Shown: positions 14,554 to 24,106, numbered from the stretch's first letter. The stretch: 33,651 nt of DNA from Candidatus Peregrinibacteria bacterium (GCA_026395555.1 JAPLYO010000020.1:1-33651); one strand, 5' to 3'. Translations and numbers: made by a program. The notes: a model not told the origin generated them from the sequence alone.

Positions 14554-15750
14554 TTAATATGTTATTCCCGTTTCTAAATTCACCTCGCTCTTCTTGAGCT
14601 GCTTGTTTTTGATGATAATAATGCCTAATACGATGACCATCCAAAAGGAGGCGATCATCCATGGCCAGCGAACATGATAGTCCATCGCGTACCCGGAGAT
14701 AGCCGGACCGATCATCTGCGAAAGAGCAATCAGTGAGTGAGAGATACCAATAATCTTGCCACGTTCGTGTTCCTGCGCGACGCCGGACAGCTCCCCGCCA
14801 TTCATGCTGATGAGGGTTCCTTCGGTAATGCCCAATAGGCACACTGTAAGGAGGAACGGTACCATCGAGAACTGGCTGAGCCCGAGGAAGATAATAATAA
14901 GTGCGCTAGCAGTGATAACTTGAACTTTGTGTGGTTTGAAAAATTTAAGCCAAAAATGTTTCATGAAAACAACCTGATTGAGAGCTATGAGAATTCCTAT
15001 TCCTGAGAATAGTAATCCGGATGAGGCCTTTGTCATGCCGAATACGTTGCTTACATAGAGGAAAAAACTCGAGTGATAGCTCTCGAATGCGAGCGTCGTG
15101 AAGAAGATGAGTAAGATATAGGTGCGATATTTTATATTTGAAATGGCATACCAGATGCTCGTAAAAGGATTCCAGCCTATGTGAAGATCCTTTTTCTTTT
15201 CGCGAATACTTTCAGGTAGAAAAAAGATTGCGAGGACTCCATTGACGGTAGCGATGCCTGCCGTAACCCAAAAGGGAAGTGTTGGCGAGAACTCACTGAG
15301 GAGGCCTCCGATTGCTGGTCCCGCGATGAAGCCGATCCCAATACAGGTACTAATGAGCGAGAGCTTCATGATTCTGTCTTTTTGGTCGGTGGCTAGATCC
15401 GTGAGATAACTTTGCGCAACGGAGACATTTCCCGCGGTTGCGCCATCGATGGCACGTGCAAGGAAAATGATCCAAAGGTGATGTGCCATGGCGAACATAT
15501 ACCATCCAATCGCCGTTCCCAGGATGCTGATAATAAGGATGGGTCTACGTCCATATTTGTCTGACAGTGAGCCGAGAATGGGTCCGGCTACAAAAGAAAA
15601 TAGAGCAAAAATTGAGGTGAGAAGCCCAATAGTGAATGTTGAAATTCCAAACTGCTGCACATAGATAGGTAGGACTGGGAGAATGATTCCCAGCCCTACC
15701 ATATCCGTAAGGATTGTAGCGATAACGATAAATTGTCGTCGGTCTTTCAC
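14554..15750 (-). CDS. MFS transporter, TetA-like drug/multidrug exporter
   Basis: The 398-residue protein has about twelve membrane helices. MFS motif A between helices 2 and 3 reads GSLSDKYGRRP, helix 4 carries RAIDGATAGNVSVAQSYLTDL (motif B region with Arg), and helix 5 has IGPAIGG-like motif C (GIGFIAGPAIGGLLSE), the mark of drug:H+ antiporters. It is close in style to TetA and related exporters; the actual substrate cannot be told. It starts with GTG at 15750, six bases after the TMEM43-family gene, and has no Shine-Dalgarno sequence. Confidence 0.86.
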   Translation of the reverse strand: MKDRRQFIVIATILTDMVGLGIILPVLPIYVQQFGISTFTIGLLTSIFALFSFVAGPILGSLSDKYGRRPILIISILGTAIGWYMFAMAHHLWIIFLARAIDGATAGNVSVAQSYLTDLATDQKDRIMKLSLISTCIGIGFIAGPAIGGLLSEFSPTLPFWVTAGIATVNGVLAIFFLPESIREKKKDLHIGWNPFTSIWYAISNIKYRTYILLIFFTTLAFESYHSSFFLYVSNVFGMTKASSGLLFSGIGILIALNQVVFMKHFWLKFFKPHKVQVITASALIIIFLGLSQFSMVPFLLTVCLLGITEGTLISMNGGELSGVAQEHERGKIIGISHSLIALSQMIGPAISGYAMDYHVRWPWMIASFWMVIVLGIIIIKNKQLKKSEVNLETGITY

Positions 15751-15756
15751 GGTATT

Positions 15757-16818
15757 TTATTTTGTGTTTGAAGGTGCTGCTGCCTTTCCTTTCTTCATAA
15801 CAAAGAGCAGGACGATAAGCGCTATGAGTATTCCCAAGGCGATATACCAATATTCAATGACCAGCGTGCCGAGGAAGACGATGATTGCGGCGATTACTCC
15901 ATTGACGAGGAAGACGATAGATTTGAGAGAGCCTCCAAGTCCTGGAAGGATATCCAGTACGGCGAAGATCGGTCCGATGATTGCTGTGAGGCCACCTGCG
16001 ACGAGGAGCCATGCGAGTCCTTTTGTAACCCAAAAGATTATTTTTTCGGTGCTCTTCAGGTCAGCGAGAATTTCTGCATCAGTTTTGTTGCTGACGATGA
16101 ATGGCTTACCTGAGCGGATTACTCCACTGTTTACCTCTCCGATAACAATCATCGGCTGATCGAGCGGAACGCCGGTGACGATTTCACGAGTCTTGGTAGG
16201 CGGGTAGGAGTTTGTAGATTTTCCGAGATAGGTAATCTGAGATACGGTATTTGGATTAGGATCAACTACCGGCTTTTCTTCACTGAAAAGTGTTTTCGCG
16301 TTGAGCATGGCGCTGCTGGACTGTGGCTCTACCTGAACTTTTCCTAGAGTAAAGTTTGTCCATTTTGTGCCATTTGTCGTATCGGATTTGTCGACCCACT
16401 TATCGACCCACTGCTTGCTCTCAATCTGTTGCTGGACGTCCTGACCGTCTTTTTGAACGGTTTTTGTGGAGGTGGTCGTCTCTTCTATTTTTCTGAACTC
16501 TTCAATGGTGTCTTTGTAGTAGAGAACTTTTTCTGTGCTCTTCGGAGCGGTAAGCGGTGATGCTACCATTGGCTTTCCAGCAATTTTAATAAGTCCTGTC
16601 TGTGTGGTCGTTACGTTTTCTGCCGGCGTGAGAGCGAGTTTCTGAACGATGGCAGAATTTTCCGCCATGCCTGCCGTGAAGTAAATAATGGCAAAACCGA
16701 GAGCGATAGAGATGAAACCTCCACCAATCCCTTTAATCGAGTCTGTGACTCCGCGTCCGTACCGTCCGAAGAAGCCGGAGCTGCCGAGTACTGTTTCCGA
16801 AACAACATTATCTGCCAT
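15757..16818 (-). CDS. TMEM43/LUMA-family membrane protein
   Basis: The 353-residue protein has the TMEM43 plan: one membrane helix near the N-terminus (about 33-52, after a Gly-rich SIKGIGGGFISIALG stretch), a soluble loop of about 200 residues, and three or four helices near the C-terminus (from about 265). The loop carries VLYYKDTIEEF and KWVDKWVDKSDTTNGTKWTN, which fit the family's Trp/Tyr-rich pattern. In animals TMEM43 is an inner nuclear membrane protein; the bacterial role is not known. The last residues are basic (KKGKAAAPSNTK). It is the first gene of a run with the MFS exporter and rhodanese. Confidence 0.72.
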   Translation of the reverse strand: MADNVVSETVLGSSGFFGRYGRGVTDSIKGIGGGFISIALGFAIIYFTAGMAENSAIVQKLALTPAENVTTTQTGLIKIAGKPMVASPLTAPKSTEKVLYYKDTIEEFRKIEETTTSTKTVQKDGQDVQQQIESKQWVDKWVDKSDTTNGTKWTNFTLGKVQVEPQSSSAMLNAKTLFSEEKPVVDPNPNTVSQITYLGKSTNSYPPTKTREIVTGVPLDQPMIVIGEVNSGVIRSGKPFIVSNKTDAEILADLKSTEKIIFWVTKGLAWLLVAGGLTAIIGPIFAVLDILPGLGGSLKSIVFLVNGVIAAIIVFLGTLVIEYWYIALGILIALIVLLFVMKKGKAAAPSNTK

Positions 16819-16876
16819 AAAAAAATAGAATAATAGAATAAGAAAAATCTTTCCTTCCTATTATGAACATTTATTC

Positions 16877-17806
16877 CTACTTTGTAAACGAAAGCATGAA
16901 GTAGCTGGTTGTTGGCATCGTCATGTCGTGCATGATAAAACCTGAATTGTTGTGATAGAGCTGTTTCATGTTCTTTGCGCCAATGCGTTCCATCGTTTTG
17001 AGCATGGTGACGAGTGATGGTGGCGTGTCGAGGTAGTCGTTATTATTGAGATTTAGAATTCTATTGTAGTCTCTTTCCTGGATAAGCTTCCAGGTCGTCT
17101 CGTCTTTTTGAGCTGCTATTTCCGCGGGAAGGTAGTGCGAGAAGTCAATGGAGGCGAGAAATATCGTGTCTCGATCGATAAGTGGTGCAATTTTTGCAAC
17201 AAGGTTATCAATTTGCTGAGACGTCGTCGTTGGCATGACGGCGATGGGCATGATGGTTGTTTTCGGCAAATAGTAGCGAATATAGGCAGTTAAATTTCCA
17301 ATCCCATGTTCCATATTCATCGCCTCGTCATTTCGTGAGATATCGAGTTTTTGCTCGGTGGGAGCTGATGCATCAGTAATTTTTTTATAAAGATCTTGGT
17401 CGATATGTACACTCCCAAATGGCGTATTGTAGCCGTATGGGCTTGTTATGAAATTCGTATTTCCACGAAGAAAGTGATTTGGAGATATGAGGATAATTCG
17501 TTTCGGATTTTGTTTTTGAAGTTGAGAAAAATATGTATTGAGCCCATCGCTTGGAATGAGATGATGGGGGAGTATGCCTCCGTATATTGGCATATCGAGC
17601 GTGAAGAGATTTTTTTCTTTAATGCCTCTGTAGAAATCGCCCTCCTCAAAAAAAGTTTTCGTATGATTGGTGTTGAAATCTTGCGAGTTGGCCTGATGTG
17701 ATGTGGCGAAAAGCGTAATGATGCCAATAAGAACCCCCGCAGATGCGAGGGCGCTTATGGCTTTGTTTCTTGAAGAAAATTTATTTAACAGTGATTGCAG
17801 TTTCAT
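16877..17806 (-). CDS. Exported Memo-like protein (AmmeMemoRadiSam system protein B family)
   Basis: The 309-residue protein has an N-terminal membrane anchor or signal (16-34) followed by a Memo domain. Visible motifs are ILPHHLIPS at 78-86 (PHH), LISPNHF at 106-112, MEHGIG at 165-170 and SIDFSHY at 219-225, matching the His/Asp pocket of Memo and of extradiol-dioxygenase-like folds. The usual Cys of the CGxxPI block is absent; the matching region reads DTPPSL near 260, and the whole protein has no Cys. Memo enzymes are normally cytosolic, so an exported form is unusual. Its start overlaps the end of the macroglobulin-like gene by 26 bases, which implies translational coupling. Confidence 0.8.
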   Translation of the reverse strand: MKLQSLLNKFSSRNKAISALASAGVLIGIITLFATSHQANSQDFNTNHTKTFFEEGDFYRGIKEKNLFTLDMPIYGGILPHHLIPSDGLNTYFSQLQKQNPKRIILISPNHFLRGNTNFITSPYGYNTPFGSVHIDQDLYKKITDASAPTEQKLDISRNDEAMNMEHGIGNLTAYIRYYLPKTTIMPIAVMPTTTSQQIDNLVAKIAPLIDRDTIFLASIDFSHYLPAEIAAQKDETTWKLIQERDYNRILNLNNNDYLDTPPSLVTMLKTMERIGAKNMKQLYHNNSGFIMHDMTMPTTSYFMLSFTK

Positions 17807-20800
17807 CGGTGGAGTTTACGATATCCGGTTTTGTGGACATCTGAATGACGGCTGGTTCGGCGGTAAATGTTCCTTTGTTGATGACGCGAACAGGGAAGTG
17901 GATTTTTGTTTTATATCCTTTGGATACACAATATTTAACGGTTTGGCCATTTACGGAGTACGGACGAGATCCGTAGTAATCTTTTTGATTTACCTCCTCA
18001 AATGTCTGTACATTCCAGGAAAGAGGCTTGAGATTTGAGGGGAGTTGCTCGGTAATCGTGTAGCAGCCTTCTAACGCATTTTGGCTGAGTGATGGCTGAA
18101 TATCGACGAATACGATATCTCCCGCCGACCATGATGTGGTGGATTTTCCGTGGAGCAGATAATCACGTGCGATTTTGATATTGCTTTTGTTTGGGTCGGA
18201 CTTGAGTTGCGCTTTGTTTGCCTGCGTGTGGTAGACGAAGGTTGCCGTGAGGGCGCCTTTTGGATTTTGAAATGAGAGGGACTTGAGCATATCTGTCGAA
18301 AGTATTGTCGAGAATGGCTCACCGTTTTTCAAGGTAATATGTTCATTTTTTCCGTTAAGGGAGTAGTCGAATGTAGCATCTCCTTGTGGAATAAATGGAA
18401 GTCTCTTCTCTATAACAGCTACCTCCTCGAGGCTTGTGAGAATGTCTTTTCCGGGCTGCTCGGCGGTGTACGATGCCAAGCTTTGGTATTCCGGAAGGTT
18501 CAAATCCGCAGCGATAACGCTCATGAGTGCGGTATGAGCGAGGATGTCATCATTGTCTTTTCCGACCTTGAGACGGCTGTAGTCGTTAATCTTTTCAAGA
18601 TTATTTAAGACGAGATCTCTGGCGAGATTTTCTGCTGTTTGTTGATCGCCGATGGCCATGGCTCCTGCCGCAACGTAGAGCTTCTCTATTGGGGTGAGGT
18701 CGGTCTGTAGGGCAAGATTCTGGAGAGTGAGGAGGATTGGCTCATGGAGAGCTGCGAGACCGCTGACGGCCATGACGAATCGTTCACGAGTCGCGAGCGG
18801 AAACTTCTTCACCTGCTCTTCGGAGAGAATTCTCATGAAGTATAATTTGAGGTTTTCATTTGAGATGCCTGTTGTGGATCCTGTGGCTCCGAGCAGTGCT
18901 ATTTTTGCTGAGAGCTCGAGATCGTCACTGGAGTACGGGAGTAGTCGCATGCCTCCTGAAGGTGACTGATAGATTTCACCCAGCGAGACGTCCGTGCTGA
19001 GCTCCGGGACCTCCTCCTTGAAGAAGTTTTTCAGTATCTCTATAGATTTCTCCTCGGCGGCTTGCTGGTCCAGGCGCGCGCCCGATCCATTTATCATGCT
19101 CCAGAGAGTTTCATATGCGCGCGCCTTCTCCGTTTCCTGCACCTTCATGGTTACCTCTGATGTAGATCCTAAGACTTCGTTTGGAACTGTTTTTGCGCCT
19201 GCCAGATCCATTTTGGATGTTCGAATGGTGTTTAGCCGAGAGTCTATAACTGCGAACTCCCTCACGATGCTATCTTTCATTTCTGTTCCGTCTTTGCTTT
19301 TTGTTGTGGCAGAAATGGTTATTTTGTATTTGCCAGTCTTTAAGGTTGATAGAGGAATATCCGCCCGTCCAAGTCCTTTGCCCGTAACGGTCTCCTGTCC
19401 GACCGTAAGTCCTGGAATTGAGTAGGCATAGGTAATTTCGTTGCCAGACGAAATCGCATCCCCATAACTCGCCACTTGAAGTATTGGCTTGTCTGACGCG
19501 AGAAATTCAGGAGCTACTACGGCATCAATGAAGAAGGGAAGTCCCACTGGAATTGCTTTTACACTCACTCCGGCATTCATGTTGCTATCAACTCCCTGCG
19601 CTGTCGCCCTCCAAGATGTAATGTTGTCAGGCAGTTTGAATGATACCTTGGCCGTCCCTGAGCCGTCGGTCGTGACGGTTTGATAGAGGGCTTTGTCTTT
19701 GAAATTGCTTCTAGGACTGTCGCCACCACCACCGCCCTTTTCTGCTCCTCCTCCATATGTTTGCGTTACATGACTATAAAACGTGAACTGTCTGGAGTAC
19801 CACGGCATATTGTTACCATAAATTGATGCTAGTGGATCGGCGGCTTCGTAGAAGAGTTTGTAATAGGCTTCGTCGATTAAATTTATGTTCACATCGCCCG
19901 GAACGCCTCTTCCGTTCTTCTTTGTTCTTACCGTCAACTCGACATTTTCTCCGGGTCTATATCTGGTTTTATCTGTTTGAATCTCTATATCGAGATTCTT
20001 TTGTTTTTGATCGATCATGGCATATCCACTTCCTATTCTCGTATAGGTTGATCCGGTGAATGATATGACGTCCACTGAAAATCCAGGCATGTCATCTTCG
20101 GCGAATGTTGTTGAGAAATTTGAGTTGTTCGATGGGTAACCCTTACTTTCTTTCCAATTTGTTTTTAGGTAGAGATACGTTCCTTTTGGAGCAGGAAGCT
20201 CTTCTTTTGTGATTTTTACATTTACTTTTTCATCTATCGTAAACCCATTTTTTGAGTTTGAGGGATCGACCTCTACCGACTCTCCATCATACATCCATCC
20301 GGAATAACCATAGGAGTATGCCGTCGTCATGACTTTGTGCTGCAACGAGTCTTCTGCTGTAATCTCTACGGTCTTGAACTTTCCTTCTTCATAATCGAAT
20401 GTATATGCAATTTTTCCGTCTTTGTCTGTCGTGAGCGCGCTCGTGGTTCCTAACGTCTTCACGGCATTATATTCATAGGTTGGAATAACTTTTTTGCTAA
20501 TAAAGTCGTAATTTTCACCTGTTTTATTTTTTTCATAATGTGTCTCGAAGGAGTTGATAGTTACCGGATAGTTTGGAATGACCTCACCATTCATGTCTTC
20601 TTTTGAGAGATCAATTTTTCGTACGAGAATATTTACGGTATCTTTTCCGTTTTTTCGTACCGTGTCGGTCTCGATTCTGATATCGGTAGTGTATACATAC
20701 AGCATGATTTCCGAGCTGATTTCTCCTTCTTCATTTGATTCCGGTGTTGCTTGCACGTCCTCGTATTGTGGATAATTTGAGGCGGATTCGCTTGCCGGCG

Positions 20801-22667
20801 GAATGAAATCGATAAATGTTTTTCCCTGTCCGTCCGTCGTGAGTATTTTTTCTACATTTTGATATCCTCGCATTGTTACACGGATACGTTTGTTCGCTAC
20901 AGCGGTTCCGTCAAAGAAATGAGCAAAAATATTGATGCGTGCCTTTTCTCCCGTGAAGTAGTTTTTTCGTACCGATTCGATGTCAATCGCATAGGCCGGT
21001 TTTATATACTGTTCAATCGAAATCCATCTTGTCGCAATGACCGTTCCATTGGCGGTGATCTCCATGGTGTATGAACCCGTTGGAATGTTCTGAAGCTTCC
21101 ACTCGCCCGTAAATGTTCCATTTGGCGTTACTGGTAGTGTTGTATCAAAAAGATTTGGCTGACCATCGCCGTTGGTAAATTCATATTCGTAACTTGTGGA
21201 GCGTAGCGTTGCGTGAACTTCTGTTACTTTTTCTTCATCGTGTTTTGATTTTGCTACTCCCCAGTACGAGAAGGAGTCGGTCTGTTTGTAGGTTGGCCTG
21301 TCAGTTGAGATATAACTCCAGAAGTCCTGTGTGGTCCGTTTGTTCTCATAATAATTGTTCACAAAAGCAATGAGTGAGTCGCCATTTGAGGCAGTGACGG
21401 TAATGGTGGATATTCCATTTTCTTCTTTGTGAAACTCTTCAGGTACGGGAATGATGGCCATTCCTTGTCCATCGGTCGTCGTCGTAGTTCCTCCTGAAAA
21501 TGTTACCTTCGCATTTTTTGAAGGACTTTGCGTTTTTAGATCATGAGACCAGATAACGGCATTGTTTTTGTTTAGCTGAATGTAGCTGCCGATATTTGTT
21601 ACCTGAACCCACGCATATCGTGGCTCCTCGATAGCCGGATGTTTGAGCGCTATGAGGTAAAGTCCACTTTGAAGTTTTTCTGGGAAGAGTACGAGTGATT
21701 GTCCTGAGCTTTCTTTTGTCTCAAGATTAAGAACACTTTTTTTGGTGGCAATTTTCGAGATGTCCCCGAACTGATATTTGTTAAATGTTGACCAATAGTT
21801 TGTTCCGAGAAGTTTTTTGTAGGAGTCGATATAGTTCTGTGCTTTTGAAAACTGATACACGGTTGCTTCAAGCTTATCGCCTGCGTTGAGACTGTTTCCG
21901 AATACGGTCATGACCTGGTCATTCACGGTGTCGAACTGCATCTCGTTCGCCGAGAGCTCAAATATGCTTGGTTCGCGTGATTCCGTTGCGGCTGTTTCGA
22001 AATTTATTACTTTGTCTTCTTGAAGTGTGACAGGGGATCCATCGAGTGGAAGACCTTTTTTAATCGTAACGGTATATATTGTTTTTGGTTCTAATTTTTT
22101 TGGAACGAAGACGAGTACTTTTTTGTGTTTTTCAAATCGCCCTTCGACTTTTGGTGAGATGCTTATGTACTGCTCGGCATTTTTGAAATTCTCATGCGTA
22201 AAAGTAATCTCGATTCCCGTGTCGAGCGGTACGCCAGTTTGTTTGTTGTCCGGAAGTGTTCCGGTAATGCTAAATTCACCTTTTACCTGAAAGGCCCATG
22301 AGAGTTTTTGTTCGGTTGTTGGAACGCTGAATTGGTAGACTTTGTTTGGAGTGAGCGGCTTGCTCGCCACAAACTCAATCTCATTTGCTGATTTTTGCGT
22401 GTAGGCGAGGTCGGTTTCCGGAGTTACTTTGAGTACCTGTTTTACATCGTCTACGCTAATGCCTTTTGTACTTGTTAAGATGAATCCGGTGTCTTTTTCT
22501 ATTCCTAATGTGTCGGCCTGAATGGCTCGTAGTGAGATATCTTTTGCGCTCAACGTAGGTACTCGATGTGTTGGAAATATAAAATAAAGAGCTACGGCAG
22601 CGAGTACGGCACCAAGAGTTATACCGCTAATAACCTTCGCGGTGGATTCACGATTTGATTGGAACAT
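17781..22667 (-). CDS. Alpha-2-macroglobulin-like (MG2) membrane-anchored protein without thioester
   Basis: The 1628-residue protein has an N-terminal membrane anchor (about 12-31) and then bacterial Ig-like modules (about 120-215). Macroglobulin domains follow, including an MG2-type start (YAWVQVTNIGSYI near 349; DRPTYKQTDSFSYWG near 455). The A2M core has INLIDEAYY (near 925) and ITSWRATAQGVD (near 1017), followed by an alpha/alpha-toroid thioester-domain region (about 1180-1400). The toroid should start with a GCxEQ thioester motif; here the site reads GARLDQQ near 1197, so no thioester can form. Bacterial homologues trap or block proteases that attack the envelope. No pbpC partner is nearby; the gene sits between a polysaccharide deacetylase and a Memo-like gene in one leftward operon. 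Confidence 0.88.
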   Translation of the reverse strand: MFQSNRESTAKVISGITLGAVLAAVALYFIFPTHRVPTLSAKDISLRAIQADTLGIEKDTGFILTSTKGISVDDVKQVLKVTPETDLAYTQKSANEIEFVASKPLTPNKVYQFSVPTTEQKLSWAFQVKGEFSITGTLPDNKQTGVPLDTGIEITFTHENFKNAEQYISISPKVEGRFEKHKKVLVFVPKKLEPKTIYTVTIKKGLPLDGSPVTLQEDKVINFETAATESREPSIFELSANEMQFDTVNDQVMTVFGNSLNAGDKLEATVYQFSKAQNYIDSYKKLLGTNYWSTFNKYQFGDISKIATKKSVLNLETKESSGQSLVLFPEKLQSGLYLIALKHPAIEEPRYAWVQVTNIGSYIQLNKNNAVIWSHDLKTQSPSKNAKVTFSGGTTTTTDGQGMAIIPVPEEFHKEENGISTITVTASNGDSLIAFVNNYYENKRTTQDFWSYISTDRPTYKQTDSFSYWGVAKSKHDEEKVTEVHATLRSTSYEYEFTNGDGQPNLFDTTLPVTPNGTFTGEWKLQNIPTGSYTMEITANGTVIATRWISIEQYIKPAYAIDIESVRKNYFTGEKARINIFAHFFDGTAVANKRIRVTMRGYQNVEKILTTDGQGKTFIDFIPPASESASNYPQYEDVQATPESNEEGEISSEIMLYVYTTDIRIETDTVRKNGKDTVNILVRKIDLSKEDMNGEVIPNYPVTINSFETHYEKNKTGENYDFISKKVIPTYEYNAVKTLGTTSALTTDKDGKIAYTFDYEEGKFKTVEITAEDSLQHKVMTTAYSYGYSGWMYDGESVEVDPSNSKNGFTIDEKVNVKITKEELPAPKGTYLYLKTNWKESKGYPSNNSNFSTTFAEDDMPGFSVDVISFTGSTYTRIGSGYAMIDQKQKNLDIEIQTDKTRYRPGENVELTVRTKKNGRGVPGDVNINLIDEAYYKLFYEAADPLASIYGNNMPWYSRQFTFYSHVTQTYGGGAEKGGGGGDSPRSNFKDKALYQTVTTDGSGTAKVSFKLPDNITSWRATAQGVDSNMNAGVSVKAIPVGLPFFIDAVVAPEFLASDKPILQVASYGDAISSGNEITYAYSIPGLTVGQETVTGKGLGRADIPLSTLKTGKYKITISATTKSKDGTEMKDSIVREFAVIDSRLNTIRTSKMDLAGAKTVPNEVLGSTSEVTMKVQETEKARAYETLWSMINGSGARLDQQAAEEKSIEILKNFFKEEVPELSTDVSLGEIYQSPSGGMRLLPYSSDDLELSAKIALLGATGSTTGISNENLKLYFMRILSEEQVKKFPLATRERFVMAVSGLAALHEPILLTLQNLALQTDLTPIEKLYVAAGAMAIGDQQTAENLARDLVLNNLEKINDYSRLKVGKDNDDILAHTALMSVIAADLNLPEYQSLASYTAEQPGKDILTSLEEVAVIEKRLPFIPQGDATFDYSLNGKNEHITLKNGEPFSTILSTDMLKSLSFQNPKGALTATFVYHTQANKAQLKSDPNKSNIKIARDYLLHGKSTTSWSAGDIVFVDIQPSLSQNALEGCYTITEQLPSNLKPLSWNVQTFEEVNQKDYYGSRPYSVNGQTVKYCVSKGYKTKIHFPVRVINKGTFTAEPAVIQMSTKPDIVNSTDETAITVK

Positions 22668-22697
22668 ATGGTAATAAAAAAATGTAAGGGAGTTGGA

Positions 22698-23528
22698 CTA
22701 CCGTAATAGTATACTTTTTTTGAATATCTCCAAACTATCCCCTCCAATTATTTCTATTCTTGTTGTCGTAAGTCGATCTTTTTCTTTGTGTTCATTTCCA
22801 CGTTTCATCGTTGTGGCAGTAGTGAACCCGGACTTTTCTACAATTTTTACCGTGCTGTCTGTGTATTTTCCGAATGGATAGGCAAAGTGATTTACTGTTT
22901 TTCCGATGAGTTTTTCGAGAAATACCTTACTTCCAAGTACCTCCTGCGTGGTTACTTTCGTATTTGTTTTTCGTAGGTCAGCATGATTCATCGTATGGGC
23001 AGCGATCGTAATAAGTGGACTGCGCGAGAGCTCTTTTATTTGCGCTGAGGTCATGTAGTGAACTTTGTTGAGAAAGTTCGGAACGATATAGGCCGTTGCC
23101 TTTATCTGATATTTTTGCAAAAGGGGATAGGCGTTGATATAGAAATCATCATAGCCGTCATCGAAGGTAAGAATGATTGGCTTTGTCGGTAAGACAAATT
23201 GTGATTTCCATGATGCGTTGAGATCATCGAGCGTGATTGAGTGATAACCTTCACTTACCAACGTTTGCAGCTGCTCTTCAAATATGGCTGGAGTGACCGA
23301 AAGTCTGGCTCCGAGCACGTCTTTTTTGTCCGTGACGGTACGGATATAGTGATAGGTAAGAATTGGAACCTGTACGGAATCTACCGGCTTGTTGGATGCG
23401 AGACTCGGTATCACTTGATTAATCCAAGGGGCTTTGGCTTGTGATATCGCGAAAGTTCCCTGCACTAATATAATGCAGAGAGCATAGAAGGTAGCGATGA
23501 GACTGATGGAGAGAATTTTTACTTTCAT
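22698..23528 (-). CDS. Exported polysaccharide deacetylase (NodB, CE4)
   Basis: The 276-residue protein has an N-terminal hydrophobic anchor or signal (5-27). The NodB domain starts at PILTYHYI (55-62). The metal and base motif TFDDGYDD lies at 121-128 (Asp124 metal ligand), HTMNHADL at 178-185 gives metal ligands His178 and His182, and FAYPFGKY near 215 is motif 3. These are the CE4 signature residues, so it should remove N-acetyl groups from cell-wall glycan or an exopolysaccharide outside the membrane, which can give lysozyme resistance. It lies 30 bases before the macroglobulin-like gene, which it probably precedes in the transcript. Confidence 0.91.
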   Translation of the reverse strand: MKVKILSISLIATFYALCIILVQGTFAISQAKAPWINQVIPSLASNKPVDSVQVPILTYHYIRTVTDKKDVLGARLSVTPAIFEEQLQTLVSEGYHSITLDDLNASWKSQFVLPTKPIILTFDDGYDDFYINAYPLLQKYQIKATAYIVPNFLNKVHYMTSAQIKELSRSPLITIAAHTMNHADLRKTNTKVTTQEVLGSKVFLEKLIGKTVNHFAYPFGKYTDSTVKIVEKSGFTTATTMKRGNEHKEKDRLTTTRIEIIGGDSLEIFKKSILLR

Positions 23529-23567
23529 GCATGTATATACGCTCTTTTTCCCATGATGTTACAGGAA

Positions 23568-24071
23568 TTATTCTATATGGTAGAGATATATACCCTCATT
23601 TTTAGCATCTGGTTCCCATTTTGGGAAGGGAAATGCATTGGAAATGACCTTTGATCCGGGTCGCATCTCTTTTTGAAGTTTTTCTCTGAGAGGCTTCATC
23701 ATATAGGGAATGCCATAGACAGTGACGGTGTTGAAGCTGGATAGATCGACCTTCCATAGATTTTTCCAGTGGATGAAGACCTTCCCTGCTAATCCTGCGC
23801 GGCGAATGCGAGATCGAGCGAGAAGTACGAGCAGGGGATCGTTTTCGTATCCATGTGCCTCAGCGCCGCGCTGCGCCATCGCCATTACCACCCTTCCGTC
23901 TCCCGAGCCAAGGTCGGCAACCTTCTGCCCTGGGCCTATATTCCCCATTTTCATCATATTTTCGACGCTTATGTTCCTCGATGGTACATATGGCGCTCCC
24001 CAAAACATCAAGATAAAGCCCACCAGAATGATGATATTAACGATCAGGAGTATAATGAGCCCGAAAATCAT
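23568..24071 (-). CDS. Membrane-anchored SAM methyltransferase, FAM173/ATPSC-KMT-like
   Basis: The 167-residue protein has one N-terminal membrane helix (3-24) and a class I methyltransferase domain. The SAM-binding loop is VADLGSGDGRVV at 51-62 and the next acidic strand is GYENDP. The segments NLWKVDLSSFNTVTVYGIPYMM and VISNAFPFPKWEPD match the pattern of the FAM173 family, whose human members methylate lysines of ATP synthase subunit c and the ADP/ATP carrier. The bacterial substrate is unknown; a membrane protein lysine is a reasonable guess. It is the first gene of the leftward run with the deacetylase, macroglobulin and Memo-like genes. Confidence 0.8.
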   Translation of the reverse strand: MIFGLIILLIVNIIILVGFILMFWGAPYVPSRNISVENMMKMGNIGPGQKVADLGSGDGRVVMAMAQRGAEAHGYENDPLLVLLARSRIRRAGLAGKVFIHWKNLWKVDLSSFNTVTVYGIPYMMKPLREKLQKEMRPGSKVISNAFPFPKWEPDAKNEGIYLYHIE

Positions 24072-24077
24072 AGCGCT

Positions 24078-24106
24078 AGTATACCCAAGTATGCTTATAT
24101 TGTAAC
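24078..24106 (-). promoter_or_regulatory. Promoter of the methyltransferase-deacetylase-macroglobulin operon
   Basis: On the minus strand: GTTACA (plus 24101-24106), 17 bases, TATACT (plus 24078-24083). Only six bases separate the -10 box from the ATG at 24071, so the mRNA would begin at or next to the start codon. On the plus strand TATATT (24096-24101) lies seven bases before the CAP gene ATG, so both divergent promoters share 37 bases. Confidence 0.55.
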
